Both the position numbers and the translations under genes were made by a program. A stretch of DNA of 7,751 nt from an uncultured beta proteobacterium (GTDB taxonomy: Bacteria > Pseudomonadota > Gammaproteobacteria > Burkholderiales > Rhodocyclaceae). Shown here one piece after another: positions 1-7,388 of this stretch. Each line of letters starts with the position of its first letter. Position 1 is the stretch's first letter. The stretch covers positions 1-7,751 of the forward strand of contig CAIZHL010000313.1 of assembly GCA_903932755.1 (NCBI GenBank), given 5' to 3'. The notes under the pieces were generated by a model. The model was not told the origin of the DNA, did no database searches, and saw nothing but the letters and a program-made list of their open reading frames with translations.

Positions 1-2551
1 CGCGGTCGGCGAGGCGGACGCGCATTTCCTCGTCGCCGAGCTTTTCGATCGGAGTGCGGAACAGCTGGGTGAAGCGTTTGGCATTGCCGAGCAGGCCCGG
101 CATGAGGAAGTCGAACTGCGCCCAGAGCTCGCCGAGGTGGTTTTCCAGCGGCGTGCCGGTGAGCGACAGGCGATGGCGCGCACGCAGTTGTCGCGCCACC
201 TGGTGCGATTGCGCCTTGGGGTTCTTGATGAACTGCGCCTCGTCCATCACCAGCAGGTGCCAGTCCTGCGCCAGCAGCGTTTCGCGGTCGCGCACCAGCA
301 ACGGATAGGTGGTCAGCACCAGGTCGGCCGCGCCGATGTCGCCGAAAAGTTCGGCGCGATCCTTGCCGTGCAGGGTCAGCACCTTGAGTTCGGGCGCGAA
401 CTGCGCCGCCTCGTTGCGCCAGTTGGCCATCAGGCTGGTGGTGGCCACTACCAGGCTGGGACGATCGGCGCGGCCCGAGGCTTTTTCCAGATGCAGGTGG
501 GCCAGGGTCTGCACCGTCTTGCCCAGGCCCATGTCGTCGGCGAGGATGCCGGCGAGGCCGTATTCGCGCAGGAACTGCAGCCAGTCGAGGCCGATCTGTT
601 GATACGGGCGCAGCGTCGCCATGAAGCCGGGCGCCTGCGGACAATGCGCCATGCCGGAAAAGTCGATGAGGCGGCGGCCCAATGCGCGCAGTTCCTCGCC
701 GCCGATCCATTGCGTCGGCAGGTGCTCCAGCCCGACCAGGGCCGCGGCGTTGTGGCGCGACAGACGCGGCCGATCCTCGTCGAGGAACTCCAGCAGCGGC
801 AGCAGCCAGGCCTTCAGGCGCCCGGCCGGCACCGGCAGGATGCGGCGCGCGTCGAGCGGCACCGGGAAGGACTCGCTGTCCTCCAGGCCGCGCACCACGC
901 CGAGCAGGTCCGGCTGTTCGCGCAACAGGCGCAGCAGGGGCGGCACCAGGCTGATGCGCTCGCCGCCGACCGCCACGCCGAGGTCGAGGTCGAACCAGTC
1001 GCTGCCGACGCTCTCTTCGACGGCGACGAACCAGTCTTCGGCCTGCGCGACGCAGTACGGAAAATCATCGGCAAAGATGACCGGGATGCCCTGTCCTTCC
1101 AGTTCGACAACACCGGCGTTGATGAAGGACAGCCAGCCCACGGCATCGTTGCGCAGGGGCATCAGGCCATCCTCGGTACCCTCGCAACGCTGGTTGTTGT
1201 CGAGGCTGAGGCGCCAGCTTTCGAGGCCGGCGGCACGCACCCGATGCCGGATCGCGCTTTCCTCGGCCAGATCGCGCTGCAGGGTCTGCCATTCGCCGGC
1301 CGCACGCATCCGCATGAACGGGGCCGGCTGTTCGACGCCGACCACGCTCATGCCTTGCGGATAGTCGAAATACAGCACCGCCAGCGCCAGGTCGTCGTGC
1401 TGGCGGCTGAGGCCGAGGTGGCGGAAGCGGCCCCGCGTCAGCACCAGGCGCGCGGCAGGCTTGCCCGCCGCCACGACTTCGGGCGCATCGGGCAGCGGCA
1501 GCGCGAGCTGCCGCTCGCTCGCCAGTTGCCCGAGCCGCTCGCGCACCAGCGGCGCGTCGGCCTCGTTCAGGGGCGGCGCATTCATCAACTGCCGCAGCAG
1601 TTCCGCCGAGAGCGCGGACTGCAGTTCGCCGACCACGCTGGCCGCAGTATCCAGATAGAACGGCGGCCAGGTCGGAATCATTTGCAGCGCGGCCGGCAGG
1701 TCGAAGGAGAGTTGCTGCAGGCCGGCCAGGTTGTGCGTCCAGGACAGGCCCAGCGGCCGCGGCGGGCCGGATTCCAGCGGCAGTTCGACCAGGCCGTCGA
1801 GATACAGCCGCCCGGTGCGCAGCGCCATGCGCAGCAGCAGGGCGCCGGTTTCGCCGGAAAGGTCGACGGCCTCGTTGTAGAAATAACCGCCGCCGGCCTG
1901 CAGGGCAAGGAACAGGCGCAGCGGAACGATGTCCTCGTCGAGGATGAAGTCGCGATGGCTGCGCGCGCTGCCGAGGTCGTAGGGCTGCGGGCGGTACACC
2001 GCCGGCTTGCCGGCGCCGCCCTTCTTCGTCGGCCGGCTCTTGCCCACGCTGAGGCTGGGCGGACTGCCCGGCCGCAGCACGTAGATCACGCGCACCTCCG
2101 GGCCTTTTGCCGGCGGCCGGGTTTGCGGCGCCTGGTCGAAGGCGGCCAGCCAGGCCAGCGTTGCCGCGCTGGGTTCGGGGTAGCCCGCGTCGTTGCGCGA
2201 CGGCGCGTTGCCGCGCGCCGAAAAATTGCCGATGTCCGTCGTCTGCCCCAGGTTCAACAGGGTCGCCACGACATGCTTGCAGTTCTCCCGCACCGGGCAC
2301 ATGCAGGAATTGTCGACGTCGACAATCGCGCCGCCCGCATCCAGTTCCAGCCAGAGATCGACCTCGTAGGGCTGCTTGCGCGTCCCCTGCACTTCGGCTT
2401 CGACATGGATTTCGCCCGGCGCCCGCGCCACCTGCTTGATCCGCACGCGACCTTCCCCGGCGTAGGCGCGACCGCGTTGCAGGGTCGCGCCGTCGAAACG
2501 GCCGGCGAAGTCGCCCAGCGCGTCGCTGCTGAAAAGGGGGTTGGCGGCCAT
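1..2551 (-). CDS. SWIM zinc-finger SNF2-family DNA helicase/ATPase, C-terminus cut by window edge
   Basis: The frame is open from an ATG at 2551 to base 2, giving 850 visible residues. Near the N-terminus is a SWIM zinc-finger, CxCx5CxH (C83, C85, C91, H93, read as CMCPVRENCKH). Residues about 130-640 are a long region I cannot assign. The SNF2 ATPase core then starts with LRPYQ (647-651), followed by Walker A DDMGLGKT (672-679), motif Ia with TSLMANW, the Walker B-like box DEAQ (770-773) and motif III LTGTPLEN (797-804). Motifs IV-VI (second RecA lobe) lie beyond the left edge. By family, such proteins are ATP-driven DNA translocases/remodellers; the SWIM finger is expected to bind nucleic acid or protein. 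The exact role is unknown. No clear Shine-Dalgarno precedes the ATG; an in-frame GTG four codons upstream (2563) is an alternative start. Identity of the family is firm; the start is less so. Confidence 0.93.
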   Translation of the reverse strand, partial: MAANPLFSSDALGDFAGRFDGATLQRGRAYAGEGRVRIKQVARAPGEIHVEAEVQGTRKQPYEVDLWLELDAGGAIVDVDNSCMCPVRENCKHVVATLLNLGQTTDIGNFSARGNAPSRNDAGYPEPSAATLAWLAAFDQAPQTRPPAKGPEVRVIYVLRPGSPPSLSVGKSRPTKKGGAGKPAVYRPQPYDLGSARSHRDFILDEDIVPLRLFLALQAGGGYFYNEAVDLSGETGALLLRMALRTGRLYLDGLVELPLESGPPRPLGLSWTHNLAGLQQLSFDLPAALQMIPTWPPFYLDTAASVVGELQSALSAELLRQLMNAPPLNEADAPLVRERLGQLASERQLALPLPDAPEVVAAGKPAARLVLTRGRFRHLGLSRQHDDLALAVLYFDYPQGMSVVGVEQPAPFMRMRAAGEWQTLQRDLAEESAIRHRVRAAGLESWRLSLDNNQRCEGTEDGLMPLRNDAVGWLSFINAGVVELEGQGIPVIFADDFPYCVAQAEDWFVAVEESVGSDWFDLDLGVAVGGERISLVPPLLRLLREQPDLLGVVRGLEDSESFPVPLDARRILPVPAGRLKAWLLPLLEFLDEDRPRLSRHNAAALVGLEHLPTQWIGGEELRALGRRLIDFSGMAHCPQAPGFMATLRPYQQIGLDWLQFLREYGLAGILADDMGLGKTVQTLAHLHLEKASGRADRPSLVVATTSLMANWRNEAAQFAPELKVLTLHGKDRAELFGDIGAADLVLTTYPLLVRDRETLLAQDWHLLVMDEAQFIKNPKAQSHQVARQLRARHRLSLTGTPLENHLGELWAQFDFLMPGLLGNAKRFTQLFRTPIEKLGDEEMRVRLADR

Positions 2552-2631
2552 TCGGGACTTCACTGTCAGGGGGGTCGACGACCATAGCACATAGCGCGCG
2601 CCGCCGGTCTTTTCTATTGTGGCCTTCGGCT

Positions 2632-2697
2632 CTGTCGGCAGCGCTTGCATCGCCGACAAGGACACAAAGTACTCTGCAGACAAGGACTTGCCGACAG
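2632..2697. repeat. Inverted and direct short repeats upstream of the helicase gene
   Basis: In the 190-base gap between the kinase stop and the helicase start, CTGTCGGCA (2632-2640) is matched by its exact reverse complement TGCCGACAG (2689-2697), 48 bases apart. Inside this pair GACAAGGAC occurs twice (2655-2663 and 2679-2687), exactly 24 bases apart, about two helical turns. It lies 80-150 bases upstream of the helicase ATG, so a regulator-binding region is possible. No convincing -35/-10 pair or T-rich terminator was found in the gap. Function is not established. Confidence 0.3.
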
Positions 2698-2741
2698 GTG
2701 ACAGGCCGGCGGCGAAGCGCGCCCGACGGCCCTACGGGGCG

Positions 2742-5300
2742 TCAGCGCGGCGCCGGCGCGGCGGCGGCCCGCAGCCAGTACAGCAGCCGCGCGTAAAGCA
2801 TCTCGGGTTGCGCGGGCTTGCCGAGGTGGTCGTTCATCCCGGCATCCAGGCTGCGCCTGCGATCTTCGTCGAAGGCGTTGGCGGTCATCGCCAGGATCGG
2901 GACGGTGGCAAGCCCGGGCATGGCGCGCAGCGCGCGCGTCGCGTCGAGCCCGTTCATGACCGGCATTTCGATGTCCATCAGGATCGCGGCATAGCGGCCC
3001 GCACCGGCCATTTCGATCGCTTCGCGCCCGTTGCCGGCCACCACCGGAACCAGGCCCGCGCCTTCCAGCAGGAAGACCGCGACCTCGCGGCTCACCGGAT
3101 CGTCCTCGACCACCAGGATGCGCTTTCCGGCAAACTCCCGCTCCAGGATTTCGCGCGAGGAGTCGAGGTCGGCGGTCAGCTCCGGATCGAGGCCGGGCAC
3201 GGCCCGCCGCAGCCGCACCGTGGCCCAGAAGGTGCTGCCGACGCCCTCCTCGCTGATCACGCCGACGTCGCCTCCCATCAGCAGCGCGATGCGCTTCGAA
3301 ATGAACAGGCCGAGGCCGGTGCCGCCGAACTTGCGCGTGGTCGAATCGTCGCCCTGGCTGAAGGCATTGAACAGCCGGGGCTGCTGCTCGGCATTGACGC
3401 CGATGCCCTGGTCGCTGACCTCGATCCGCAGCAGCACGCTGTGGCTGTCCTCCGCGTCGATCGTGACGCGCAGCACGATCTCCCCCTTCAGGGAAAACTT
3501 GATCGCATTGCCGAGGTAGTTGAGCAGCAGCTGGCGCAGGCGCAGGGCGTCGCCGCAAAGCCGTTCCGGCACTGCCGGATCGAGCGCCCGGGTCAGGCGC
3601 AGGCCCTTGATCCGCGCCGGCTCTTCCTGCATGTGCATCACGTCCTCGATGACCTGCGCCGGCGCAAAATTCCGCTCTTCCAGCGTCAGCTGGTCGGCTT
3701 CGATGCGCGAGATGTCGAGCACGTTGTTGATGATCTGCAGCAGGTGCTCGGCCGCGCCCAGGCTCTTGCCCAGGTAGTCGATCAGGCGCGAGTCGGCGGC
3801 GCGGCGCAGGGCGAGGTTGGTCATGCCCATGATGCCGTTCATCGGCGTCCGCAATTCGTGGCTCATGTGCGCCAGGAACACGCTCTTGGCGCGGCTCGCG
3901 GCCTCGGCGGCATCCTTGGCCTGCGCCAGCTCGGCGGTGCGCGAATAGACCAGTTCCTCCAGCCGGTGGCGATACTGGTCGAGTTCGACCGCCGCCTGCT
4001 TGCTTTCGGTGATGTCGGTGATGAAACCGTGCCAGAGCACCGAGCCGTCCGCCTCGCGCTGCGGGATGGCGTTGCCCAGCAGCCAGCGTTCCGGTTCGCC
4101 GCGGGCGCCGATGCGATATTCGTTGTGCCAGGGCGTCAGGTGCTGCGCCGAGGCATCGAGCGAAGCCAGGTGCTGGGCGCGGTCGTCGGGATGGACGGCG
4201 GCGAACAGCGGCGAAGCATCAAGGCGCACATCGTCCGGCCCGACAGCGAAGATGTCGCGCAGCGCCTCGCTGGCGAAGGGCATGGAGGAAGTCCCGTCCG
4301 GATAGCGGCGCAACTCGTACACCACGCCCGGCACCCGGCTCGCGATGCGCTGCAGGCGGCTCAGCGCCTCGTCACGTAACGCCGCCAGCGCTACCATCGC
4401 GGCGATCTTTTCCTGGTGCCAGGCCCGCTCGCGCGCCGCGCTCTGTTCCTGGCTTTGCGCCTGCGCGTCGATCAGCGTCTGGCCGCGCTTGACGATCAGC
4501 ATCAGCACCACGAACAGCAGGGCAAGGACGACAGCGACGATGCAGAGGAATTCCCATGACGAAGCGGCGACGATGCCGACGTTGCGCGCGGCCGCGCTTT
4601 CCATCCTGACCTGGTTGGCGGTGAGGATTTCGCCGATCCGGGCGGAACTGGCCTTCACCTGCCGCAGGAAGGGCGTCACGTCCGCGTAGATCTCGAACAC
4701 GCCGAGAACTTCGCTGCGACCGGGACGGCGCACAGGGATGTAGCTCGACAGCAGGTCGCGGTTCTCGACCAAGCCTTCGAAGGCGCTGAACTGGTCGCGA
4801 TGGGTCAGTTCGCTGACCGGCTTGCCGGCCACCGCCGCGCGCCAGCCGGCATTGGCCGATTTGTCTTCGCCGATCTGCGCGTGTTCGGAAGAATAAATCG
4901 TCATCCCGCGCGTGTCGTAAACCTTGACCTTGAACACGCCGCTGTCCTTCATGGCCGCCGCTGTGCGTGCATCCAGCGCGCCGAAGCCCGGCAGCGTGCG
5001 TATCCTGCGCCCGACATCGGCGACGCAGGCCTTGTGCGCCGCGTCGCCGGCGCCGGACGCCGGCGGGCATGCGTCCGCCGCCAGCGAGCGGACCCGCGCC
5101 AGGAAGGGTGCGAAGTCGGAATCCCAAAGCACGTTGGCGAACAGCGTGCTCAGACGGACGTTGGCCGCCTCCTGCGTCTCGACCAGTCCGGTGCGGGCGG
5201 CCTGCTCGGTCTGCAGCAGGACTTCGGTCTGGGCGTCGCGAAAGAACGCGGACTGGCCGCGCTGGACTTCAGAAAAGAATGAAATCTCGCCGGCCTGCAA
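2742..5300 (-). CDS. Hybrid sensor histidine kinase with Cache-like sensor, PAS, HisKA, HATPase and receiver domains
   Basis: An 852-residue frame counted from a TTG at 5300. Residues 1-245 form a putative periplasmic sensor with NVRL, FANVLW and a later [14 protein letters not shown] stretch. A transmembrane helix follows (about 249-270), then a helical linker and a PAS fold (about 313-435) ending in the PAC-like [10 protein letters not shown]. The kinase core has the H-box SHELRTP with H481 as phospho-acceptor, the N-box around N594/N598, G1 DQGIG (630-634), an F-box LFNAFSQ (643-649) and G2 GGTGLGL (659-665). A receiver domain (about 727-845) has acidic D733/D734, phospho-acceptor D776, T806 and K828. 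All key residues are present, so the phosphorelay chemistry looks intact. The ligand is unknown. No dedicated response regulator gene is adjacent. The TTG at 5300 has no ribosome site and falls inside the first transmembrane helix, so the true start is uncertain (see the entry for 5301-5432). Other in-frame restarts are GTG at residue 57 and ATG at residue 117. Confidence 0.9.
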   Translation of the reverse strand: MQAGEISFFSEVQRGQSAFFRDAQTEVLLQTEQAARTGLVETQEAANVRLSTLFANVLWDSDFAPFLARVRSLAADACPPASGAGDAAHKACVADVGRRIRTLPGFGALDARTAAAMKDSGVFKVKVYDTRGMTIYSSEHAQIGEDKSANAGWRAAVAGKPVSELTHRDQFSAFEGLVENRDLLSSYIPVRRPGRSEVLGVFEIYADVTPFLRQVKASSARIGEILTANQVRMESAAARNVGIVAASSWEFLCIVAVVLALLFVVLMLIVKRGQTLIDAQAQSQEQSAARERAWHQEKIAAMVALAALRDEALSRLQRIASRVPGVVYELRRYPDGTSSMPFASEALRDIFAVGPDDVRLDASPLFAAVHPDDRAQHLASLDASAQHLTPWHNEYRIGARGEPERWLLGNAIPQREADGSVLWHGFITDITESKQAAVELDQYRHRLEELVYSRTAELAQAKDAAEAASRAKSVFLAHMSHELRTPMNGIMGMTNLALRRAADSRLIDYLGKSLGAAEHLLQIINNVLDISRIEADQLTLEERNFAPAQVIEDVMHMQEEPARIKGLRLTRALDPAVPERLCGDALRLRQLLLNYLGNAIKFSLKGEIVLRVTIDAEDSHSVLLRIEVSDQGIGVNAEQQPRLFNAFSQGDDSTTRKFGGTGLGLFISKRIALLMGGDVGVISEEGVGSTFWATVRLRRAVPGLDPELTADLDSSREILEREFAGKRILVVEDDPVSREVAVFLLEGAGLVPVVAGNGREAIEMAGAGRYAAILMDIEMPVMNGLDATRALRAMPGLATVPILAMTANAFDEDRRRSLDAGMNDHLGKPAQPEMLYARLLYWLRAAAAPAPR

Positions 5301-5432
5301 AAAGTAGAGGACGACGCCGACGGTGAGGAAGGACGACAGCCCGGCGACCGATTAATAGCGCAGCAGGCGAAACCGGGTGGCAACAGGCGCCGGAGGGGCA
5401 TCCGGAGCCGACGGGCTTTCGATCGCGCTCAT
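5301..5432 (-). pseudogene. Upstream N-terminal segment of the kinase, interrupted by an in-frame TAA
   Basis: Upstream of the TTG at 5300, in the same frame, an ATG at 5430-5432 opens a sensible N-terminus: MSAIESPSAP, a proline/alanine-rich stretch, then RFRLLRY. Codon 27 is TAA (5352-5354 on the plus strand). Straight after it the frame reads [19 protein letters not shown], a clean first transmembrane helix that continues into the sensor domain. Basic residues before a membrane helix are the normal topology signal, so the stop most likely interrupts the original gene. A single C-to-T change (CAA to TAA) would be enough. If the stop is real, the product either lacks helix 1 or starts at an unusual codon such as CTG at 5337-5339. 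A sequencing or assembly error cannot be excluded. Confidence 0.6.
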
Positions 5433-5440
5433 GCGCTCAT
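5425..5440 (-). repeat. 8-bp tandem duplication over the probable kinase start codon
   Basis: GCGCTCAT is repeated exactly back to back (5425-5432 and 5433-5440). On the minus strand this gives two ATGs eight bases apart. The inner one (5432) is in frame with the kinase; the outer one (5440) reads only three codons before TGA. The plus-strand arms GCGCTC (5433-5438) and GAGCGC (5446-5451) could also pair across a 7-base loop, placing a hairpin directly before the inner ATG, where a ribosome site is expected. No Shine-Dalgarno is visible. Confidence 0.55.
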
Positions 5441-5780
5441 GGCTGGAGCGCCGATGCGATACCGGCAGGATCGCACGGGAACGTGCAATACCCTGCCCAC
5501 ACCCGCGCGCAAACTGCCGAAGCGGCCGTCCTGACGATGCCCACAGAATTCATATGCCCTTGTCCAGATTGCCCTCCTCCACGATGCGCAGGGCACGGCG
5601 CCTGCGAATGCGTTGTCCGCAGCGGCCGACCCGGAGTATCCACTGACGCCGCGCCAAAATCAATCTCCGCCGACGCCTCGCGCGGCGCACCGGGCTGTGG
5701 TCCCGCATGGCCCTCGCCGTGTCGCCAGCGCCGACTTTTCCCTGTCGGTCCGCCCGCATAGCTGGCAGGACTGCGCGCAT
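5441..5780. other. GC-rich intergenic stretch without a supported gene
   Basis: About 340 bases lie between the divergent kinase and nickel permease genes. Several short frames cross it on both strands, but none has a recognisable motif, a plausible ribosome site or a protein-like composition; they are rich in Arg, Pro, Ala and Cys. One small dyad is visible: GCACG, a 4-base spacer, CGTGC at 5473-5486, upstream of the kinase. A decayed gene or a small RNA cannot be ruled out by eye. Confidence 0.5.
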
Positions 5781-5809
5781 AGCAGCTAACCAGCAACGAA
5801 ACCGCTGCG

Positions 5810-5840
5810 TTGACTAACCATTTGACTGGTAGCGTTTTAA
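5810..5840 (+). promoter_or_regulatory. Possible promoter elements: paired TTGACT hexamers
   Basis: TTGACT, close to the sigma-70 -35 consensus, occurs twice (5810-5815 and 5822-5827) on the strand of the nickel permease gene, where base composition turns AT-richer. The best -10 partner for the first copy is a weak TTTTAA at 5835-5840, with a 19-base spacing that is longer than ideal. Alternatively the pair is a direct-repeat protein site. A second weak -10-like TTAAAT (5878-5883) lies inside the NikR-like dyad. The actual start of transcription cannot be fixed from sequence. Confidence 0.3.
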
Positions 5841-5867
5841 TTTCCGGCCTGGGCAGGCATGGATTTT

Positions 5868-5894
5868 GTATGAAGAATTAAATAGACTTCATAC
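5868..5894. promoter_or_regulatory. NikR-type operator upstream of the nickel permease
   Basis: A perfect 8-bp inverted repeat, GTATGAAG and CTTCATAC, is separated by 11 AT-rich bases. The outer hexamers GTATGA and TCATAC are those of the well-known Escherichia coli NikR operator (GTATGA-N16-TCATAC). Here the spacer between hexamers is 15, one shorter. It ends 27 bases before the permease ATG, where a bound repressor would block transcription. A nikR gene lies in the same window, 1.5 kb away. The assignment is an inference from motif, position and neighbours, and the combination is strong. Confidence 0.82.
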
Positions 5895-5907
5895 CGAACG
5901 CTTTGTC

Positions 5908-5912
5908 AAAGG
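5908..5912 (+). promoter_or_regulatory. Ribosome binding site of the nickel permease gene
   Basis: AAAGG lies nine bases before the ATG at 5922. It supports this start, which also places the first membrane helix and the HxxxDH signature at the expected distance from the N-terminus. Confidence 0.55.
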
Positions 5913-5921
5913 TCCCCCGTC

Positions 5922-6743
5922 ATGGAAAGCCTCAACGAATGGATTGCCCTGCTTGCCCTGGTTTTCGTCCTCGGCGCCAAGCACGGCCTCGACGCCGACC
6001 ACCTCGCCACCATCGACGGCTTGACCCGCCATAACCTGCGCATCGCCCCGGCGCGAGCGCGCTGGTGCGGCAGCCTGTTCTCGCTCGGCCACGGCGCCAT
6101 CGTCATGCTGATCGCCCTCGCCGTGGGCATCGCATCCAGCGCCTGGGAGGTGCCGGGCTGGATGGAAGACCTCGGCACCTGGATTTCGATCGGCTTCCTC
6201 ACCCTGCTCGGCATCCTCAACCTGCGCGCCGTTCTGACCGCGCCCGCCGACGAGATGGTGGCGACCATCGGCCTCAAAGCCGGGCTGCTGCGCCGCCTGC
6301 AGGCCACCTCGCACCCGCTGGCGATCGCCGCCGTCGGCGCGCTGTTCGCGCTGTCCTTCGACACCATGAGCCAGGCCGCCCTGTTCGCCGTGACCGCCAC
6401 GCAGCATGGCGGCATCGCCCACACCCTGGCGCTCGGCGCCGCCTTCACCGCCGGCATGCTGCTCGCCGACGGCGCCAACGGCCTGTGGATCGCCGGCCTG
6501 CTGCGCCGCGCCGACCATCGCGCGCGCATCGCCTCGCGCGTCATGGGCCTGATGGTGGCGGGCATCAGTTTTGCAGTGGCCGGCTTCGGCCTGGCACGCT
6601 GGCTGCGAACCGACATTTCGCAATGGTACGAAGGCAAGGAATTGCTGGTCGGCGTCGGCGTGATCGTCCTGCTGGCGGTGAGCTTCCTTGTCGGCAACTG
6701 GCTTGCGCGCGGCGATCGCCTGGCCGGCGCGACCGCCGACTGA
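5922..6743 (+). CDS. NiCoT-family (HoxN/NixA-type) nickel/cobalt permease
   Basis: A 273-residue inner-membrane protein made mostly of hydrophobic helices. It shows the NiCoT signatures in order: KHGLDADHLATID (20-32), matching the helix-2 metal signature HxxxDxDH-like with H21, D24, D26 and H27; LFSLGHGAIVM (52-62, H57), matching the FSLGHS box; LSFDTMSQ (144-151), matching the GFDTATE box; and GMLLADGANG (178-187), a diverged form of the GMxxxDTxD box in which the second Asp is Asn. It is shorter than classic HoxN (about 350 residues) but complete at both ends. The family imports Ni2+ and/or Co2+ with high affinity. The NikR-like box just upstream and the nearby nikR point to nickel as substrate, though metal preference cannot be read from sequence. 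It converges with the glyoxalase-like gene, with 11 bases between the stops and no obvious terminator. Confidence 0.93.
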   Translation: MESLNEWIALLALVFVLGAKHGLDADHLATIDGLTRHNLRIAPARARWCGSLFSLGHGAIVMLIALAVGIASSAWEVPGWMEDLGTWISIGFLTLLGILNLRAVLTAPADEMVATIGLKAGLLRRLQATSHPLAIAAVGALFALSFDTMSQAALFAVTATQHGGIAHTLALGAAFTAGMLLADGANGLWIAGLLRRADHRARIASRVMGLMVAGISFAVAGFGLARWLRTDISQWYEGKELLVGVGVIVLLAVSFLVGNWLARGDRLAGATAD

Positions 6744-6754
6744 GCCAGCGCCGC

Positions 6755-7387
6755 CTAATCGAGTTCCCTCAGACCCGCGGGCGTGCGCAGGTAGGCGACC
6801 AGTTGCGCCGGTTCGCCATCCGCGCAGGGATGGACATCAAGCCGTGAGTCCAGACCAAGGCTAGCCAGCGCCGTGCCGATGCGTGCCGGCTGCGGATGAA
6901 AGCCCTCCAGCTTCATCAGGCGGCAACCGGCATCGGGCAGACGTGCCGCCGGATGGAATGGCACATCCCACCGGATCAGGGTCGGCACCAGCCCATCGCC
7001 CGGCAGGTGACCGTCGTCCGGCACGCTGATGCGCCAGCGATAGTCGCCGCGTTCCATGGGCAGAATCTCCCCCAGCGCTTCCGTACTGCCCGCCGCGTCG
7101 CGCTGGATGTCGTCGCTGCGCGCGACCCAGTGGATCAGGCGCGGGCGATCCGGCGCTTGCAGCCGGTCCAGCGCGAACCAGCGCGGCCGGTCCGGGCGCG
7201 CTGCCGCGGGATCAATCGCGATCAATTCGAGGTAAAAGTTGTCGCCAAGACCCAGCAGGCGGTTGTGCGTTCCCATGCGGGCGTGCTTGCCGCCGGGCGC
7301 CAGCACGACACCGAGATGCTGTTCCAGCCAGGCCGCGCCGGCATCGAGGTCGTGCGCGGCGAGGACCAGGTGATCGGGTTCCGCCAA
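6755..7387 (-). CDS. Glyoxalase-like (VOC superfamily) protein
   Basis: A 210-residue soluble protein starting PDHLVLAAHDLDAGAAW, the typical first strand and helix of a VOC/glyoxalase-like domain (Pfam Glyoxalase-like 3 type). NFYLELIAIDP (50-60) and LIHWVARSDD (84-93) fit later VOC strands. H6, E54 and H86 stand where this superfamily often places metal ligands; a fourth ligand is not obvious. The start is a TTG at 7385-7387, one base after the nikR stop; an in-frame TGA lies a few codons upstream and the conserved PDHL motif begins at residue 4, so TTG is well supported. No strong ribosome site is seen, which suggests translational coupling to nikR. The substrate is unknown. Some bacterial glyoxalase I enzymes use Ni2+, so the link to nikR is suggestive, but this protein belongs to a different branch. 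Confidence 0.82.
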   Translation of the reverse strand: MAEPDHLVLAAHDLDAGAAWLEQHLGVVLAPGGKHARMGTHNRLLGLGDNFYLELIAIDPAAARPDRPRWFALDRLQAPDRPRLIHWVARSDDIQRDAAGSTEALGEILPMERGDYRWRISVPDDGHLPGDGLVPTLIRWDVPFHPAARLPDAGCRLMKLEGFHPQPARIGTALASLGLDSRLDVHPCADGEPAQLVAYLRTPAGLRELD

Positions 7388-7388
7388 G

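Noticed and set aside
1065..2585. 506-codon minus-strand frame starting near the helicase start
   Set aside because: It overlaps the helicase in another frame on the same strand, is Arg/Ala/Gly-rich, and lacks motifs.
137..2587. 816-codon open frame on the plus strand
   Set aside because: It lies opposite the SNF2 helicase, whose motifs are unmistakable. The plus-strand protein is Gln/Arg/His/Ala-rich with no motif, typical of an antisense shadow in GC-rich DNA.
2717..2741. GC-rich hairpin after the kinase stop as a terminator
   Set aside because: The GCCC/GGGC stem is short and is not followed by a T-run on the minus strand.
2619..4379. 586-codon plus-strand frame
   Set aside because: It is antisense to the kinase core and receiver domain; composition is shadow-like.
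5047..5066. GC-rich palindromic run (GCCGGCGCC and GACGCCGGC)
   Set aside because: It lies within the kinase sensor coding sequence, where Ala/Gly/Pro codons explain it.
5437..5796. Several 76-119 codon frames in the divergent gap on both strands
   Set aside because: They overlap each other, have biased Arg/Pro/Cys composition, and show no ribosome site or family motif.
5889..6697. Two minus-strand frames of about 250 codons opposite the permease
   Set aside because: The plus-strand frame carries all NiCoT signatures and membrane helices; the opposite frames have no recognisable features.
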